Shown here piece by piece: positions 9,564 through 17,557 of a stretch of 49,609 nucleotides of DNA. A program made the position numbers and the translations under genes. Positions within the stretch are counted from its first letter, which is position 1; every line of letters starts with the position of its first letter. This DNA is from an uncultured Eubacteriales bacterium (GTDB lineage Bacteria > Bacillota > Clostridia > Oscillospirales > CAG-382), in NCBI GenBank assembly GCA_934502885.1, contig CAKSUT010000019.1, forward strand, positions 1 through 49,609, in the 5' to 3' direction. Under the pieces are notes generated by a model that saw only the letters and a program-made list of their open reading frames with translations, ran no database searches and was not told the origin of the DNA.

Positions 9564-9592
9564 ATTATACCACCCCAAGCACCGCCGAACAA
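9564..9592 (-). promoter_or_regulatory. Promoter of the GH13 gene
   Basis: Minus-strand TATAAT (9564-9569) with a weak TTGTTC (9587-9592) 17 bases upstream. The perfect -10 and poor -35 suggest activation. Confidence 0.55.
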
Positions 9593-9600
9593 CCTCAAAT

Positions 9601-9657
9601 ATGATACAAAAGGTTTAAAAATCGAAACTTGAAATATGCTCTCTCTTCGTGTATCAT
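9601..9657. promoter_or_regulatory. AraC promoter framed by an ATGATAC/GTATCAT inverted repeat
   Basis: Plus-strand TTGAAA (9629-9634), 17-base spacer, TATCAT (9652-9657), serving the AraC gene at 9679. A perfect seven-base inverted repeat ATGATAC (9601-9607) and GTATCAT (9651-9657) spans the divergent region and overlaps the -10. It may be an operator shared with the GH13 gene. Confidence 0.5.
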
Positions 9658-9678
9658 GAAAGCAAAGGAGGCGATTGT

Positions 9679-10473
9679 GTGTTTATCGAAGACGGAGAAC
9701 CGCTCATACTTTACGGAGTACACAGAGTAAAAAGAAAAAGCTGTACCGACCACCGCACACCCAAAAGAGACTTTATATGTATGGGCTACAGGCTTTCGGG
9801 AAGTGCGGATTTCTATCTTGCCGACGGTGCGCACCGCCATGTTTCGGAGCATTGTGCGGTGCTTATCGGAAACGACACCGAGTACTCGCAGGAATCGCCG
9901 GGCGAGGAAATAATCGCTGTGCATTTCGACGTAATCGACGGCAGAAGGTGCGACTGTATAGACGTACTGCATTCCGAAAATCCGAAACGTTTTGACAAGC
10001 TGTTTCTCGGACTTCTCGAGGCGTGGGAGAAAAAAGAGCCGGGATTTCGCTCAAAGTGTATGTCGGTGCTGTACGAAATTCTGCGGACTGCCATATCAGA
10101 CGATTTTCTGCCAAGTCTTCCGGAGGCAATAAGGAAAGGAACGGAGTATCTGCGCTTGAATTTCTCCGACAGCGGCTTGAGCGTATCGAAGGCGGCGGCT
10201 ATTTCGTGCGTGAGCGAGGTGTACTTCAGACGCATCTTTCTGCGTCACTTCGGCATTCAGCCGTCGAGGTATATCGCCGCGCTACGCACGGAGCGTGCAA
10301 AAGAGCTGCTTCGATCGGGGTATTACACCGTGTCGGAAACGGCGGAGCTTTGCGGTTTTTCGGAGCAGAAATACTTTTCCGCCGACTTCAAAAGGCTCAC
10401 CGGTTTTACTCCGTCGGAGTGGAAGAATGCACCTCCCGGAACTTTGACGGAAGAACACCCATACATTTTTTGA
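9679..10473 (+). CDS. AraC-family transcription regulator
   Basis: A 264-residue regulator: cupin-like N-terminal domain (about 10-110) and C-terminal AraC DNA-binding domain (about 160-255) with SVSKAAAISCVSEVYFRRIF and LTGFTPSEW. The GTG at 9679 was chosen because AAAGGAGG lies eight bases before it and because the -10 box overlaps the earlier frame start at 9649. It is divergent from the GH13 gene, its most likely target. Its last 68 bases overlap the convergent AraC gene on the other strand. Confidence 0.87.
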   Translation: MFIEDGEPLILYGVHRVKRKSCTDHRTPKRDFICMGYRLSGSADFYLADGAHRHVSEHCAVLIGNDTEYSQESPGEEIIAVHFDVIDGRRCDCIDVLHSENPKRFDKLFLGLLEAWEKKEPGFRSKCMSVLYEILRTAISDDFLPSLPEAIRKGTEYLRLNFSDSGLSVSKAAAISCVSEVYFRRIFLRHFGIQPSRYIAALRTERAKELLRSGYYTVSETAELCGFSEQKYFSADFKRLTGFTPSEWKNAPPGTLTEEHPYIF

Positions 10474-11248
10474 AGGTTCTGGTAAAGTACGACATATTCT
10501 CGAAACCGCAGATACGGGCAGCCTCCGAAACGGGGCTTCCGCCGTTAATCAGAAGCCTTGCCTCCTTGCAGCGCACGTTGTTTATGTACTCGACAACAGA
10601 AAAGCCTGTTGCGCTGCGGAAAGTTCTCGAAAGATAAAAACGGCTTATTCCAACCCTCCGTGCAAGGTCATCAAGAGTAATTGCCTCTGAGAAATTTGTG
10701 TGAATGTAGTTGAGAGCGTTTCTTACTCTGTCGAGGTTTTTCTTCTCCGATTCGCTTCCGTTCTCAAAGCCGACGGTGCGTTTTTCGCGCATTTCTATCA
10801 TTACTCTGAGTACCGCACTGCGTATTCTCGCGCACCTGCACACATTCACGCTTTCGTCCGACGTATATTCCGAGATAAGTTCCCCGAAAAGAGCGTCTAT
10901 GTTTTCGCTCGAGAAGCGTTCCTCAAAGCGCAGTTTTTCGGTGTCTATTCCGTTTGCCTCGCAGAAATCGTTTCCGACTATGAGACAGTGATACCTCACA
11001 AAGCTGTCCGTGACAACGCGGTGAATTACGTTGGTGTTTACGCAGACCGTGTCACCGGCACGAAACTCAACGCTCTTTCCGTCAAGGATAACGGTTCCCT
11101 CGCCTTCGACGCAGTTGAGAAGCTCGAGATTTGTGTGCCAGTTTGAGAAAACAGTGAGTCCCGTAGGAGTTAAACGTGTACTCCTGTGAAAAATAAACGG
11201 CAGGAGAGGGTCACTCATCACGTGCGTTTCGTACAACGATTTATACAT
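10406..11248 (-). CDS. AraC-family transcription regulator
   Basis: A 280-residue regulator with a cupin N-terminal domain (sugar-binding type, about 20-110, with RAGDTVCVNTNVIHRV) and a C-terminal AraC domain (about 165-265) with ITLDDLARRVGISRFYLSRTF and GVLPSKFREV. Start 11248 has GGGGTGAT upstream. It is divergent from the isomerase/dehydrogenase operon that begins at 11388, with 139 bases between them, and so probably controls that operon. Its 3' end overlaps the AraC gene on the plus strand by 68 bases; both proteins use the shared DNA for their final conserved motif. Confidence 0.87.
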   Translation of the reverse strand: MYKSLYETHVMSDPLLPFIFHRSTRLTPTGLTVFSNWHTNLELLNCVEGEGTVILDGKSVEFRAGDTVCVNTNVIHRVVTDSFVRYHCLIVGNDFCEANGIDTEKLRFEERFSSENIDALFGELISEYTSDESVNVCRCARIRSAVLRVMIEMREKRTVGFENGSESEKKNLDRVRNALNYIHTNFSEAITLDDLARRVGISRFYLSRTFRSATGFSVVEYINNVRCKEARLLINGGSPVSEAARICGFENMSYFTRTFKKCMGVLPSKFREVHSSTPTE

Positions 11249-11298
11249 CAGATCACCCCACAGAGCAAAATTGTGTTATTTTTTCGCAAAAACGTATA

Positions 11299-11327
11299 TT
11301 GACATATCATTAAATATATTATACAAT
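11299..11327 (+). promoter_or_regulatory. Promoter of the isomerase/dehydrogenase operon
   Basis: Consensus TTGACA (11299-11304), 17-base spacer, TACAAT (11322-11327). The leader to the first gene is about 55 bases. Confidence 0.8.
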
Positions 11328-11387
11328 AGCCTTGTAGAATAAGCAACAGTATTTTATTAACATTGTCAATTGAAAGGAGACTTCATA

Positions 11388-12245
11388 ATGTACAATTTTC
11401 CGATAGGAGTAATCCTCGAATCGTTCAAGCTTCCGAGAAGCGAAGCAATAAAAGCGGCGGCTGATCTCGGCGCGAACGGAATACAGATGTATGCAACCTC
11501 CGGCGAAAATTCCCCCGAAAATCTCTCGGCATCCGCAAAACGCGCACTTTTGGACGAGGTAAAGTCAAACGGACTTTGCTTTTCCGCGCTCTGCGGAGAC
11601 CTCGGCCGCGGCTTCGGCAACAAGGAGCTTAACCCCGAGCTTATAGAAAAGTCGAAGCGCATAATAGATCTCGCAAAGGATCTCGAGACAAACATCGTCA
11701 CGACCCACATAGGCGTCGTTCCGTCGGACAAAAGCAACGACAGATACAAAATAATGCAAGAAGCCTGCTCCGAGCTTGCCGAGTATGCAGACAGCATAGA
11801 CGCTCATTTCGCAATAGAAACCGGTCCCGAAAAGTCTGACATTCTCAAAGGATTTCTCGATTCTCTCGGCTCAAAGGGCGTTGCGGTAAACCTTGACCCG
11901 GCAAATCTTGCGATGGTCGTTGCCGAGGATGCGGTACACGCCGTTCACACCCTCAAGGACTACATTGTTCACACTCACGCAAAGGATGGCATACAGCTCC
12001 GCAAATACAACCCCGAGGTCGTATACCACGTTGTCCCCATGCCGGAGGATCTTGCGAAGGACAGCGAAAGAGCTTTTGAAGAAGTTCCTCTCGGAACGGG
12101 AAGCGTTGATTTTCCGAAGTATCTCGCCGCACTCGACGAAGTGGGCTTCAAGGGCTTCCTCACAATCGAAAGAGAAGTCGGAGCAAACCCGGCGGCAGAC
12201 ATAAAGACTGCGTACACATTCCTCAAAAAAATAATAAACGGCTGA
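11388..12245 (+). CDS. Sugar phosphate isomerase/epimerase (xylose isomerase-like TIM barrel)
   Basis: A 285-residue AP-endonuclease-2/xylose isomerase-like TIM barrel. The four expected metal ligands can be placed: Glu in AIETGPEK, Asp in VNLDPANL, His in VHTHAKDG, Glu in LTIEREVG. The start at 11388 follows AAAGGAGACTTCATA. First gene of a three-gene operon with a Gfo/Idh/MocA dehydrogenase and a second barrel protein. Such sets epimerise or isomerise keto-sugars or cyclitols made by the dehydrogenase (inositol, 3-keto-glycoside and related pathways). The exact substrate is not readable. Confidence 0.85.
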   Translation: MYNFPIGVILESFKLPRSEAIKAAADLGANGIQMYATSGENSPENLSASAKRALLDEVKSNGLCFSALCGDLGRGFGNKELNPELIEKSKRIIDLAKDLETNIVTTHIGVVPSDKSNDRYKIMQEACSELAEYADSIDAHFAIETGPEKSDILKGFLDSLGSKGVAVNLDPANLAMVVAEDAVHAVHTLKDYIVHTHAKDGIQLRKYNPEVVYHVVPMPEDLAKDSERAFEEVPLGTGSVDFPKYLAALDEVGFKGFLTIEREVGANPAADIKTAYTFLKKIING

Positions 12246-12274
12246 TTATGCGCCGTGCGAAAGGAAGCAACATT

Positions 12275-13345
12275 ATGGCAAAGATAAGAATAGGTCTCGT
12301 AGGAGCCGGCAATATAGCAAACGTACATCTTGAAAGCTACATGAAAAACAATGAAGCTGAAATTACCGCAATCTGCGACATAGACGAAGCTCGCCTCAAG
12401 AAAACTGCCGACAGATTCAGCATAGAGAAGCGTTACACAAACATCGACGATATGCTCGCAAACGAAAAGCTCGACGCCGCCGACGTGTGCGTATGGAACT
12501 GCAACCATGCAGAGTGTACAATAAAGGCTCTCGAAGCGGGTCTCAACGTACTTTGCGAAAAGCCCATGGCGTACAGTGCCGCCGAGGCTGAGAAAATGCT
12601 TGCAACCGCAAAGAGAGTCGGGAAGCTTCTCATGGTCGGCTTCGTATGCCGTTTCTCCAACACGACAACTGTCGCAAAGGACTTTATCGACAAGGGATAT
12701 CTCGGCGAAATATACTCCGCAAAGGCACAGTACGTAAGACGTCACGGCGCGCCCGGCGGCTGGTTCTGCAACAAGGAGCTTGCAGGCGGCGGTCCCGGAA
12801 TCGACATCGGCGTTCATCCTCTCGACCTCACAAGATACCTCATGGGTAATCCCATGCCTGTAAGCGTATTTGCCGTCACCAACGACAAGCTCGGCAAGCG
12901 TGACTATCTTAAGACAAACGTCGGCTGGTCCCCCGAAAACGCAAAGCCCTCCGATCCCTTTACCGTCGAGGACTTCGCAACGGCTCTCATCCGCTATGAC
13001 AACGGTGCGGTCGTATCTCTCGAAGCAACCTACAGCTTAAACGGCGAGGACTCCGGAAAACGTCAGCTCTTCGGCACAAAGGGAGGTCTTGACGTCTCCT
13101 CCGATACCGCCGACAGCCTCATGTTCTACACCACGATAAACGACTACATCGCAGACGCAAAGATACACACCGGCAACCTCAAAGGCGGCGGCAACTACTT
13201 CGACAAGGAGATGAACCACTTTGTTGACTGCTGTCTCGGCAGATGCGAGTGTAAAGCTCCCGCTGAGGACGGCGTTGTCGTAATGAAGATACTCGACGCT
13301 ATCTACGAATCGGCAAAAACGGGACACGAAGTGACTATCAAGTGA
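12275..13345 (+). CDS. Gfo/Idh/MocA family oxidoreductase
   Basis: A 356-residue NAD(P)-dependent dehydrogenase. The N-terminal Rossmann fold starts KIRIGLVGAGNIANVH (GxGxxA type), the family motif CEKPMAY near residue 93 carries the catalytic Lys, and GGGPGIDIGVHPLDL near residue 170 holds the second catalytic segment with Asp and His. The start at 12275 follows GAAAGGAAGC; an earlier in-frame ATG at 12248 lacks a good site. Sits between two TIM-barrel isomerases, so the three probably oxidise and rearrange one sugar or cyclitol. Confidence 0.88.
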   Translation: MAKIRIGLVGAGNIANVHLESYMKNNEAEITAICDIDEARLKKTADRFSIEKRYTNIDDMLANEKLDAADVCVWNCNHAECTIKALEAGLNVLCEKPMAYSAAEAEKMLATAKRVGKLLMVGFVCRFSNTTTVAKDFIDKGYLGEIYSAKAQYVRRHGAPGGWFCNKELAGGGPGIDIGVHPLDLTRYLMGNPMPVSVFAVTNDKLGKRDYLKTNVGWSPENAKPSDPFTVEDFATALIRYDNGAVVSLEATYSLNGEDSGKRQLFGTKGGLDVSSDTADSLMFYTTINDYIADAKIHTGNLKGGGNYFDKEMNHFVDCCLGRCECKAPAEDGVVVMKILDAIYESAKTGHEVTIK

Positions 13346-13355
13346 GGTGGACGGC

Positions 13356-14225
13356 ATGACAATTTCCGTAAGCTCATATTCCTTCCAGCAGTACATAGGC
13401 GCCGGAAAGATGACACAGCTCGACAGCGTCGCAAAAGCAAAGGAAATAGGCTTTGACGCAATAGAGTTTATCGACATAGACGGAAAAACCTATGAAGAGA
13501 AGGTAGAAAACGCAAAGAAAATAAGAGCCGAGGCGGACAGAGTCGGCATCATGATAAACGCCTACACGATAAGCGCCTGCCTTTTCGGCGGAAGCGAGGA
13601 AGCGGACAAGGCGGAGATTGAGCGTCTCAAGGGTCAGCTCGACATCGCAAAAATTCTCGGTGCGCCCCTGATGCGCCACGACGTCTGCCGCACTCTCGGC
13701 AAGAGCGGAAAAGCGAGAAGCTTCGATCTCATGCTCCCGACAATAGCGAAGAACGCACGTGCCGTCACGGAGTACGCCGAAACGCTCGGTATACGCACCT
13801 GCACGGAGAATCACGGCATAATCGCACAGGACAGCGACAGAGTGGAGCGTCTTTTCAATGCGGTTGCGCACGACAACTACGGACTTCTCGTTGACATCGG
13901 GAACTTTATCTGCGTTGACGAAAACCCCGTGACTGCCGTATCGAGAGTCGCCCCATACGCAATTCACGCACACGTCAAGGACATGATAATACGGGAAACT
14001 CCCATCGGAAACTGCCGCAATGCAACCCGAGGCTGCAACTACTTCTGCGGAGCGGTCGTCGGAGAGGGTGATATTCCCGTAAAGAAATGCCTTGCCGTAC
14101 TCAAAAAGGCAGGCTACAGCGGTTGTCTTTCCGTCGAATACGAGGGCAGTGAGGACTGTATCGCCGGCATAAAGAGAGGTCTTGCAAACCTTAAAGGCAT
14201 TCTCTCGGAACTTGCGTGGAGCTGA
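13356..14225 (+). CDS. Sugar phosphate isomerase/epimerase (TIM barrel)
   Basis: A 289-residue barrel of the same superfamily as the first gene of the operon, though clearly divergent from it. Candidate metal ligands: Glu in CTENHG, Asp in LLVDIGN, His in IHAHVKD, Glu in LSVEYEG. Start at 13356 with GAGGTGG upstream, 10 bases after the dehydrogenase stop. Last gene of the operon; an AT-rich hairpin (TTTTACAC/GTGTAAAA, 14229-14248) follows, without a T-run. Confidence 0.84.
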   Translation: MTISVSSYSFQQYIGAGKMTQLDSVAKAKEIGFDAIEFIDIDGKTYEEKVENAKKIRAEADRVGIMINAYTISACLFGGSEEADKAEIERLKGQLDIAKILGAPLMRHDVCRTLGKSGKARSFDLMLPTIAKNARAVTEYAETLGIRTCTENHGIIAQDSDRVERLFNAVAHDNYGLLVDIGNFICVDENPVTAVSRVAPYAIHAHVKDMIIRETPIGNCRNATRGCNYFCGAVVGEGDIPVKKCLAVLKKAGYSGCLSVEYEGSEDCIAGIKRGLANLKGILSELAWS

Positions 14226-14420
14226 TTGTTTTACACACAAGTGTAAAAAATTAACATTTTAATTACACAATTATCTTTTTTGCGCGAACATAAAATGATA
14301 TAATCGAATCGTACCGTACATGGAATCGGTACTTAAGGTACAAAAGCAGAGCTTCCGGCACATTTCGTTGCGTCCGAAAGCACAAACTTGCATACCTGAT
14401 GATAATATATGTTCCGCACT

Positions 14421-14464
14421 TTCGCACCGTTGTGGCAGATTCACGGCGGTGCGAAGGCGTTTTT
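14421..14464 (+). terminator. Strong hairpin with T-run, possible small-RNA terminator
   Basis: Perfect nine-base stem TTCGCACCG/CGGTGCGAA, continued by six pairs (two G-T), loop of seven; then five T after a four-base gap. It lies 270 bases after the isomerase stop, so it could end either that operon or a small RNA started near 14310. Confidence 0.6.
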
Positions 14465-14740
14465 GAGGCGCAGCATCGGTCGTCATGCCGAAAAATTAAC
14501 ACTTTGCTTATAATAAAAGAATCCATTCACGGCGTCTTTGTGGTACAATACAGATGTGAGGCATCCAAGATTTGCGCGTTTCGCCGAATCGAAGCTTTTC
14601 TTCACGCAAAATCCGCATAAGCTCCCGACACTTAAGAAAGACCAAGCGTTTTTCTGCGTGGAGGCGGCGCACGTAATACCGAATATTTTCTGCTTTTCGG
14701 ATCGTGTCCCGCTTCGGGGTGCGGTCTTTATTTTATCTCA

Positions 14741-14766
14741 TGAGAAAGCGCATACGCGCTCACTCA
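14741..14766 (+). promoter_or_regulatory. Hairpin just 5' of the hydG ribosome site
   Basis: Symmetric stem TGAG-AA-AGCGC / GCGCT-CA-CTCA with loop ATAC, ending six bases before GAAAGGA. It could protect the mRNA or tune initiation. Confidence 0.45.
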
Positions 14767-14784
14767 AAAGAAAGGAAAAACAGT

Positions 14785-16239
14785 ATGGCAATCTATAATC
14801 CCAAATCACTCAAGGCGGAGGAATTTATCAACCACGAGGAAATTCTCGAAACGATAAAGTACGCCGAGGAAAACAAGAACAACATAAAGCTCATTGACGA
14901 GATACTTGAAAAGGCGCGCCCGAAGAAGAGTGCCGACGGCAGAGAGACTCACTGTGCAGGTCTTACCCACAGAGAAGCGTCGGTTCTTCTTGCGTGCGAA
15001 ATTCCCGAAAAGATTGAGGAAATGTACAGGCTCGCAGAGGAAATAAAGCTTGCGTTCTACGGAAACAGAATAGTCATGTTCGCGCCGCTTTATCTCTCGA
15101 ATTACTGCGTAAACGGCTGTGTTTACTGTCCGTATCACATGAAGAATAAACACATTGCACGTAAGAAGCTCACGCAGGAGGAGGTACGTGCCGAGGTAAT
15201 CGCGCTTCAGGACATGGGACACAAGAGACTCGCCATCGAATCCGGCGAAGACCCTGTAATGAACCCGATCGAGTACATACTCGAATGCATAAACACCATT
15301 TACTCCGTACATCACAAAAACGGAGACATACGCCGCGTAAACGTAAACATAGCCGCGACGACGGTGGAAAACTACCGCAAGCTCAAGGACGCCGGCATCG
15401 GCACGTACATTCTCTTCCAGGAGACCTACAACAAAAAGAGCTACCTCGAGCTTCATCCCACCGGACCCAAGCACGATTACGACTACCATACCGAAGCAAT
15501 GGACAGAGCCATGGATGGCGGCATCGACGACGTCGGACTCGGCGTTCTCTTCGGGCTTGAGGGCTACAAGTACGAATTTGCGGGGCTTCTCATGCACGCC
15601 GAACACCTCGAAGCGGTACACGGCGTAGGTCCGCACACAATAAGCGTTCCTCGTGTAAAGCACGCAGACGACATCGACCCCGACGCTTTCGACAACTCTC
15701 TTGCCGACGAAACCTTCGAGAAAATTGCCGCCTGTATCAGAATTGCCGTTCCCTACACCGGCATGATAATCTCCACAAGAGAAAGCGAAGCGGTCAGAGA
15801 AAAAATGCTCCGTCTCGGGGTATCGCAGATAAGCGGTGCGTCGAGAACCTCCGTCGGCGGCTACACGGAGGAGGAGCGTCCGCACGATTCCGAACAGTTC
15901 GACGTATCCGACCAAAGAACGCTTGACGAGGTTGTAAACTGGCTCATGAAGCTCGGTTATGTTCCGTCTTTCTGCACGGCGTGCTACCGCGAGGGCAGAA
16001 CGGGAGACAGATTCATGAGTCTCTGCAAGAGCGGTCAGATTCTGAACTGCTGTCACCCGAATGCGCTCATGACTCTCACCGAATACCTCGTTGACTACGC
16101 AAGCGAGGACACCAAAAAGGCAGGCTATGCCCTCATCGAAAAGGAGCTTGAAACGATACCCAAGGAAAAGGTTCGGGAGATTGCGAAACAGCACATTGAA
16201 GACATAAAGAACTCGAACAAGCGCGATTTCAGATTCTGA
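14785..16239 (+). CDS. hydG: [FeFe] hydrogenase maturase HydG (radical SAM tyrosine lyase)
   Basis: A 484-residue radical SAM enzyme that cleaves tyrosine to give the CO and cyanide ligands of the H-cluster. The radical SAM motif is CVNGCVYC (Cys108, Cys112, Cys115). The C-terminal auxiliary-cluster motif is CTACYR...CKSGQILNCCHPNAL, with the GRTGDRFM block specific to HydG. Length fits. The start at 14785 follows GAAAGGAAAAACAG. hydF follows after 13 bases; hydE, the third maturase, is not in the window. Its clients are probably the two H-cluster proteins at 28730 and 31345. Confidence 0.96.
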   Translation: MAIYNPKSLKAEEFINHEEILETIKYAEENKNNIKLIDEILEKARPKKSADGRETHCAGLTHREASVLLACEIPEKIEEMYRLAEEIKLAFYGNRIVMFAPLYLSNYCVNGCVYCPYHMKNKHIARKKLTQEEVRAEVIALQDMGHKRLAIESGEDPVMNPIEYILECINTIYSVHHKNGDIRRVNVNIAATTVENYRKLKDAGIGTYILFQETYNKKSYLELHPTGPKHDYDYHTEAMDRAMDGGIDDVGLGVLFGLEGYKYEFAGLLMHAEHLEAVHGVGPHTISVPRVKHADDIDPDAFDNSLADETFEKIAACIRIAVPYTGMIISTRESEAVREKMLRLGVSQISGASRTSVGGYTEEERPHDSEQFDVSDQRTLDEVVNWLMKLGYVPSFCTACYREGRTGDRFMSLCKSGQILNCCHPNALMTLTEYLVDYASEDTKKAGYALIEKELETIPKEKVREIAKQHIEDIKNSNKRDFRF

Positions 16240-16252
16240 CGGAGGTGTAAGC

Positions 16253-17467
16253 ATGGGACTCAACGACACAGCCTCCGCCGACAGACTTCACATAGGCTTT
16301 TTCGGACTCCGTAACGCCGGAAAGTCAAGCGTCGTAAACGCCGTCACCTCGCAGAAGCTCTCTCTCGTGTCGGAAATCAAAGGTACGACGACAGACCCCG
16401 TGAATAAAGCAATGGAGCTTCTTCCGATAGGTCCGGTTGTAATAATCGACACGCCCGGCATTGACGACGAGGGCACACTCGGTGAAATGAGAGTGAAGCG
16501 TGCGCTTGACGTACTCTCAAAAACCGACGTCGCCGTTCTCGTAGTTGACGCCGTAAAGGGACTTACCGACGCAGACCGTGAGCTTACCGGGCTTTTCGCA
16601 AAGAAAAACATACCGTATATAACGGCATACAACAAGTGCGACCTTCTCACGGAAATTCCCGACGCCGCCGAAAACGAAATATACGTCAGTGCCGAAAAAG
16701 GAACGAACATAAAAGAGCTTCGTGAGCTTATAGGAAAAGTCGGAAAGTCCGAGGAAAACGAAAAGCGGATAGTCGCCGACCTTCTTTCCCCCGGCGACAA
16801 CGTCGTACTCGTAATCCCCATAGACGCCGCCGCTCCCAAGGGAAGACTCATACTTCCTCAACAGCAGACAATCCGCGACATTCTCGAAGCCGGGGCTGTC
16901 TGTACCGTCTCCCGTGAAACAGAGCTTGCCTCGGCACTCGCCTCTCTGAAAGAGCCGCCGAAACTTGTGATAACCGACTCGCAGGCATTCGGTATCGTAA
17001 ACAAAACAGTTCCGCCGGAGGTTCTTCTTACGTCGTTCTCCATTCTTTTCGCACGATACAAAGGCGATCTCGCCGAAGCGGTGAAAGGTGCGGCTGTTTT
17101 AGACAGACTCTGCGACGGCGACCGCATTCTGATTTCCGAGGGCTGTACCCACCACCGTCAGTGCGGCGACATAGGCACCGAAAAGCTCCCCGACTGGGTA
17201 AGAAAACACACGGGTAAAGACGTAAAATTTTCGTTCACGTCCGGAACGGAGTTTCCGAGCGACCTTTCGCCCGACGACTTCGCACTTGTCATTCACTGCG
17301 GCGGCTGTATGCTCAACGAGCGTGAGATGCAATCGAGAATCGCACGCGCAAAAGAGGCAGGCGTCCCTATAACGAATTACGGCATCGCAATAGCGCATAT
17401 GCACGGAATACTTTCACGTAGCGTAGAACCTTTCCCGAATATAGCAAGACTTCTCGGAAAGAGTTAA
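16253..17467 (+). CDS. hydF: [FeFe] hydrogenase maturation GTPase HydF
   Basis: A 404-residue scaffold GTPase on which the [2Fe] subcluster is assembled before transfer to the hydrogenase. G1 is GLRNAGKS (residues 18-25), G3 DTPGIDDEG, G4 NKCD. The C-terminal cluster-binding motif is CTH followed by CGGC about 50 residues later, the CxHx(n)CxxC pattern of HydF. Start with GGAGGTGTAAGC upstream, 13 bases after hydG, so the two form an operon. Confidence 0.95.
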   Translation: MGLNDTASADRLHIGFFGLRNAGKSSVVNAVTSQKLSLVSEIKGTTTDPVNKAMELLPIGPVVIIDTPGIDDEGTLGEMRVKRALDVLSKTDVAVLVVDAVKGLTDADRELTGLFAKKNIPYITAYNKCDLLTEIPDAAENEIYVSAEKGTNIKELRELIGKVGKSEENEKRIVADLLSPGDNVVLVIPIDAAAPKGRLILPQQQTIRDILEAGAVCTVSRETELASALASLKEPPKLVITDSQAFGIVNKTVPPEVLLTSFSILFARYKGDLAEAVKGAAVLDRLCDGDRILISEGCTHHRQCGDIGTEKLPDWVRKHTGKDVKFSFTSGTEFPSDLSPDDFALVIHCGGCMLNEREMQSRIARAKEAGVPITNYGIAIAHMHGILSRSVEPFPNIARLLGKS

Positions 17468-17487
17468 TCGGCTTCGTAAATAAAACG

Positions 17488-17527
17488 ATATGCACCTCAA
17501 AATAACACATTTTGAGGTGCATATTTC
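17488..17527. terminator. Bidirectional terminator between hydF and the FAD oxidoreductase
   Basis: Perfect 15-base stem ATATGCACCTCAAAA/TTTTGAGGTGCATAT, seven-base loop. The AT ends and following TTTC allow termination of hydF; the convergent gene ends 30 bases beyond. Confidence 0.8.
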
Positions 17528-17557
17528 TGCGCACTGCTTATTTCTTTTAAGAGCTTT

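Larger units (their letters stand above)
14226..14784 (+). other. Long non-coding leader region before hydG
   Basis: 559 bases with no supported gene. Contents in order: an eight-base AT-rich hairpin (14229-14248); a TATAAT near 14302; two alternative, mutually exclusive pairings of GTACC (14311) with CGGTAC (14327) or GGTAC (14337); a strong 15-pair hairpin with T-run (14421-14464); TATAAT at 14509 and TACAAT at 14544, both with poor -35 boxes; and an RBS-proximal hairpin (14741-14766). It may hold a small RNA followed by a separate hydG promoter. I match it to no known riboswitch class. Confidence 0.5.

Noticed and set aside
14300..14465. 6S RNA or a known riboswitch
   Set aside because: No long rod with a central bubble, and no core motif of the cyclic di-GMP, SAM, TPP, cobalamin or ZTP classes could be found.
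14806..16269. 487-codon minus-strand open frame
   Set aside because: Antisense shadow of hydG; no ribosome site or domain.
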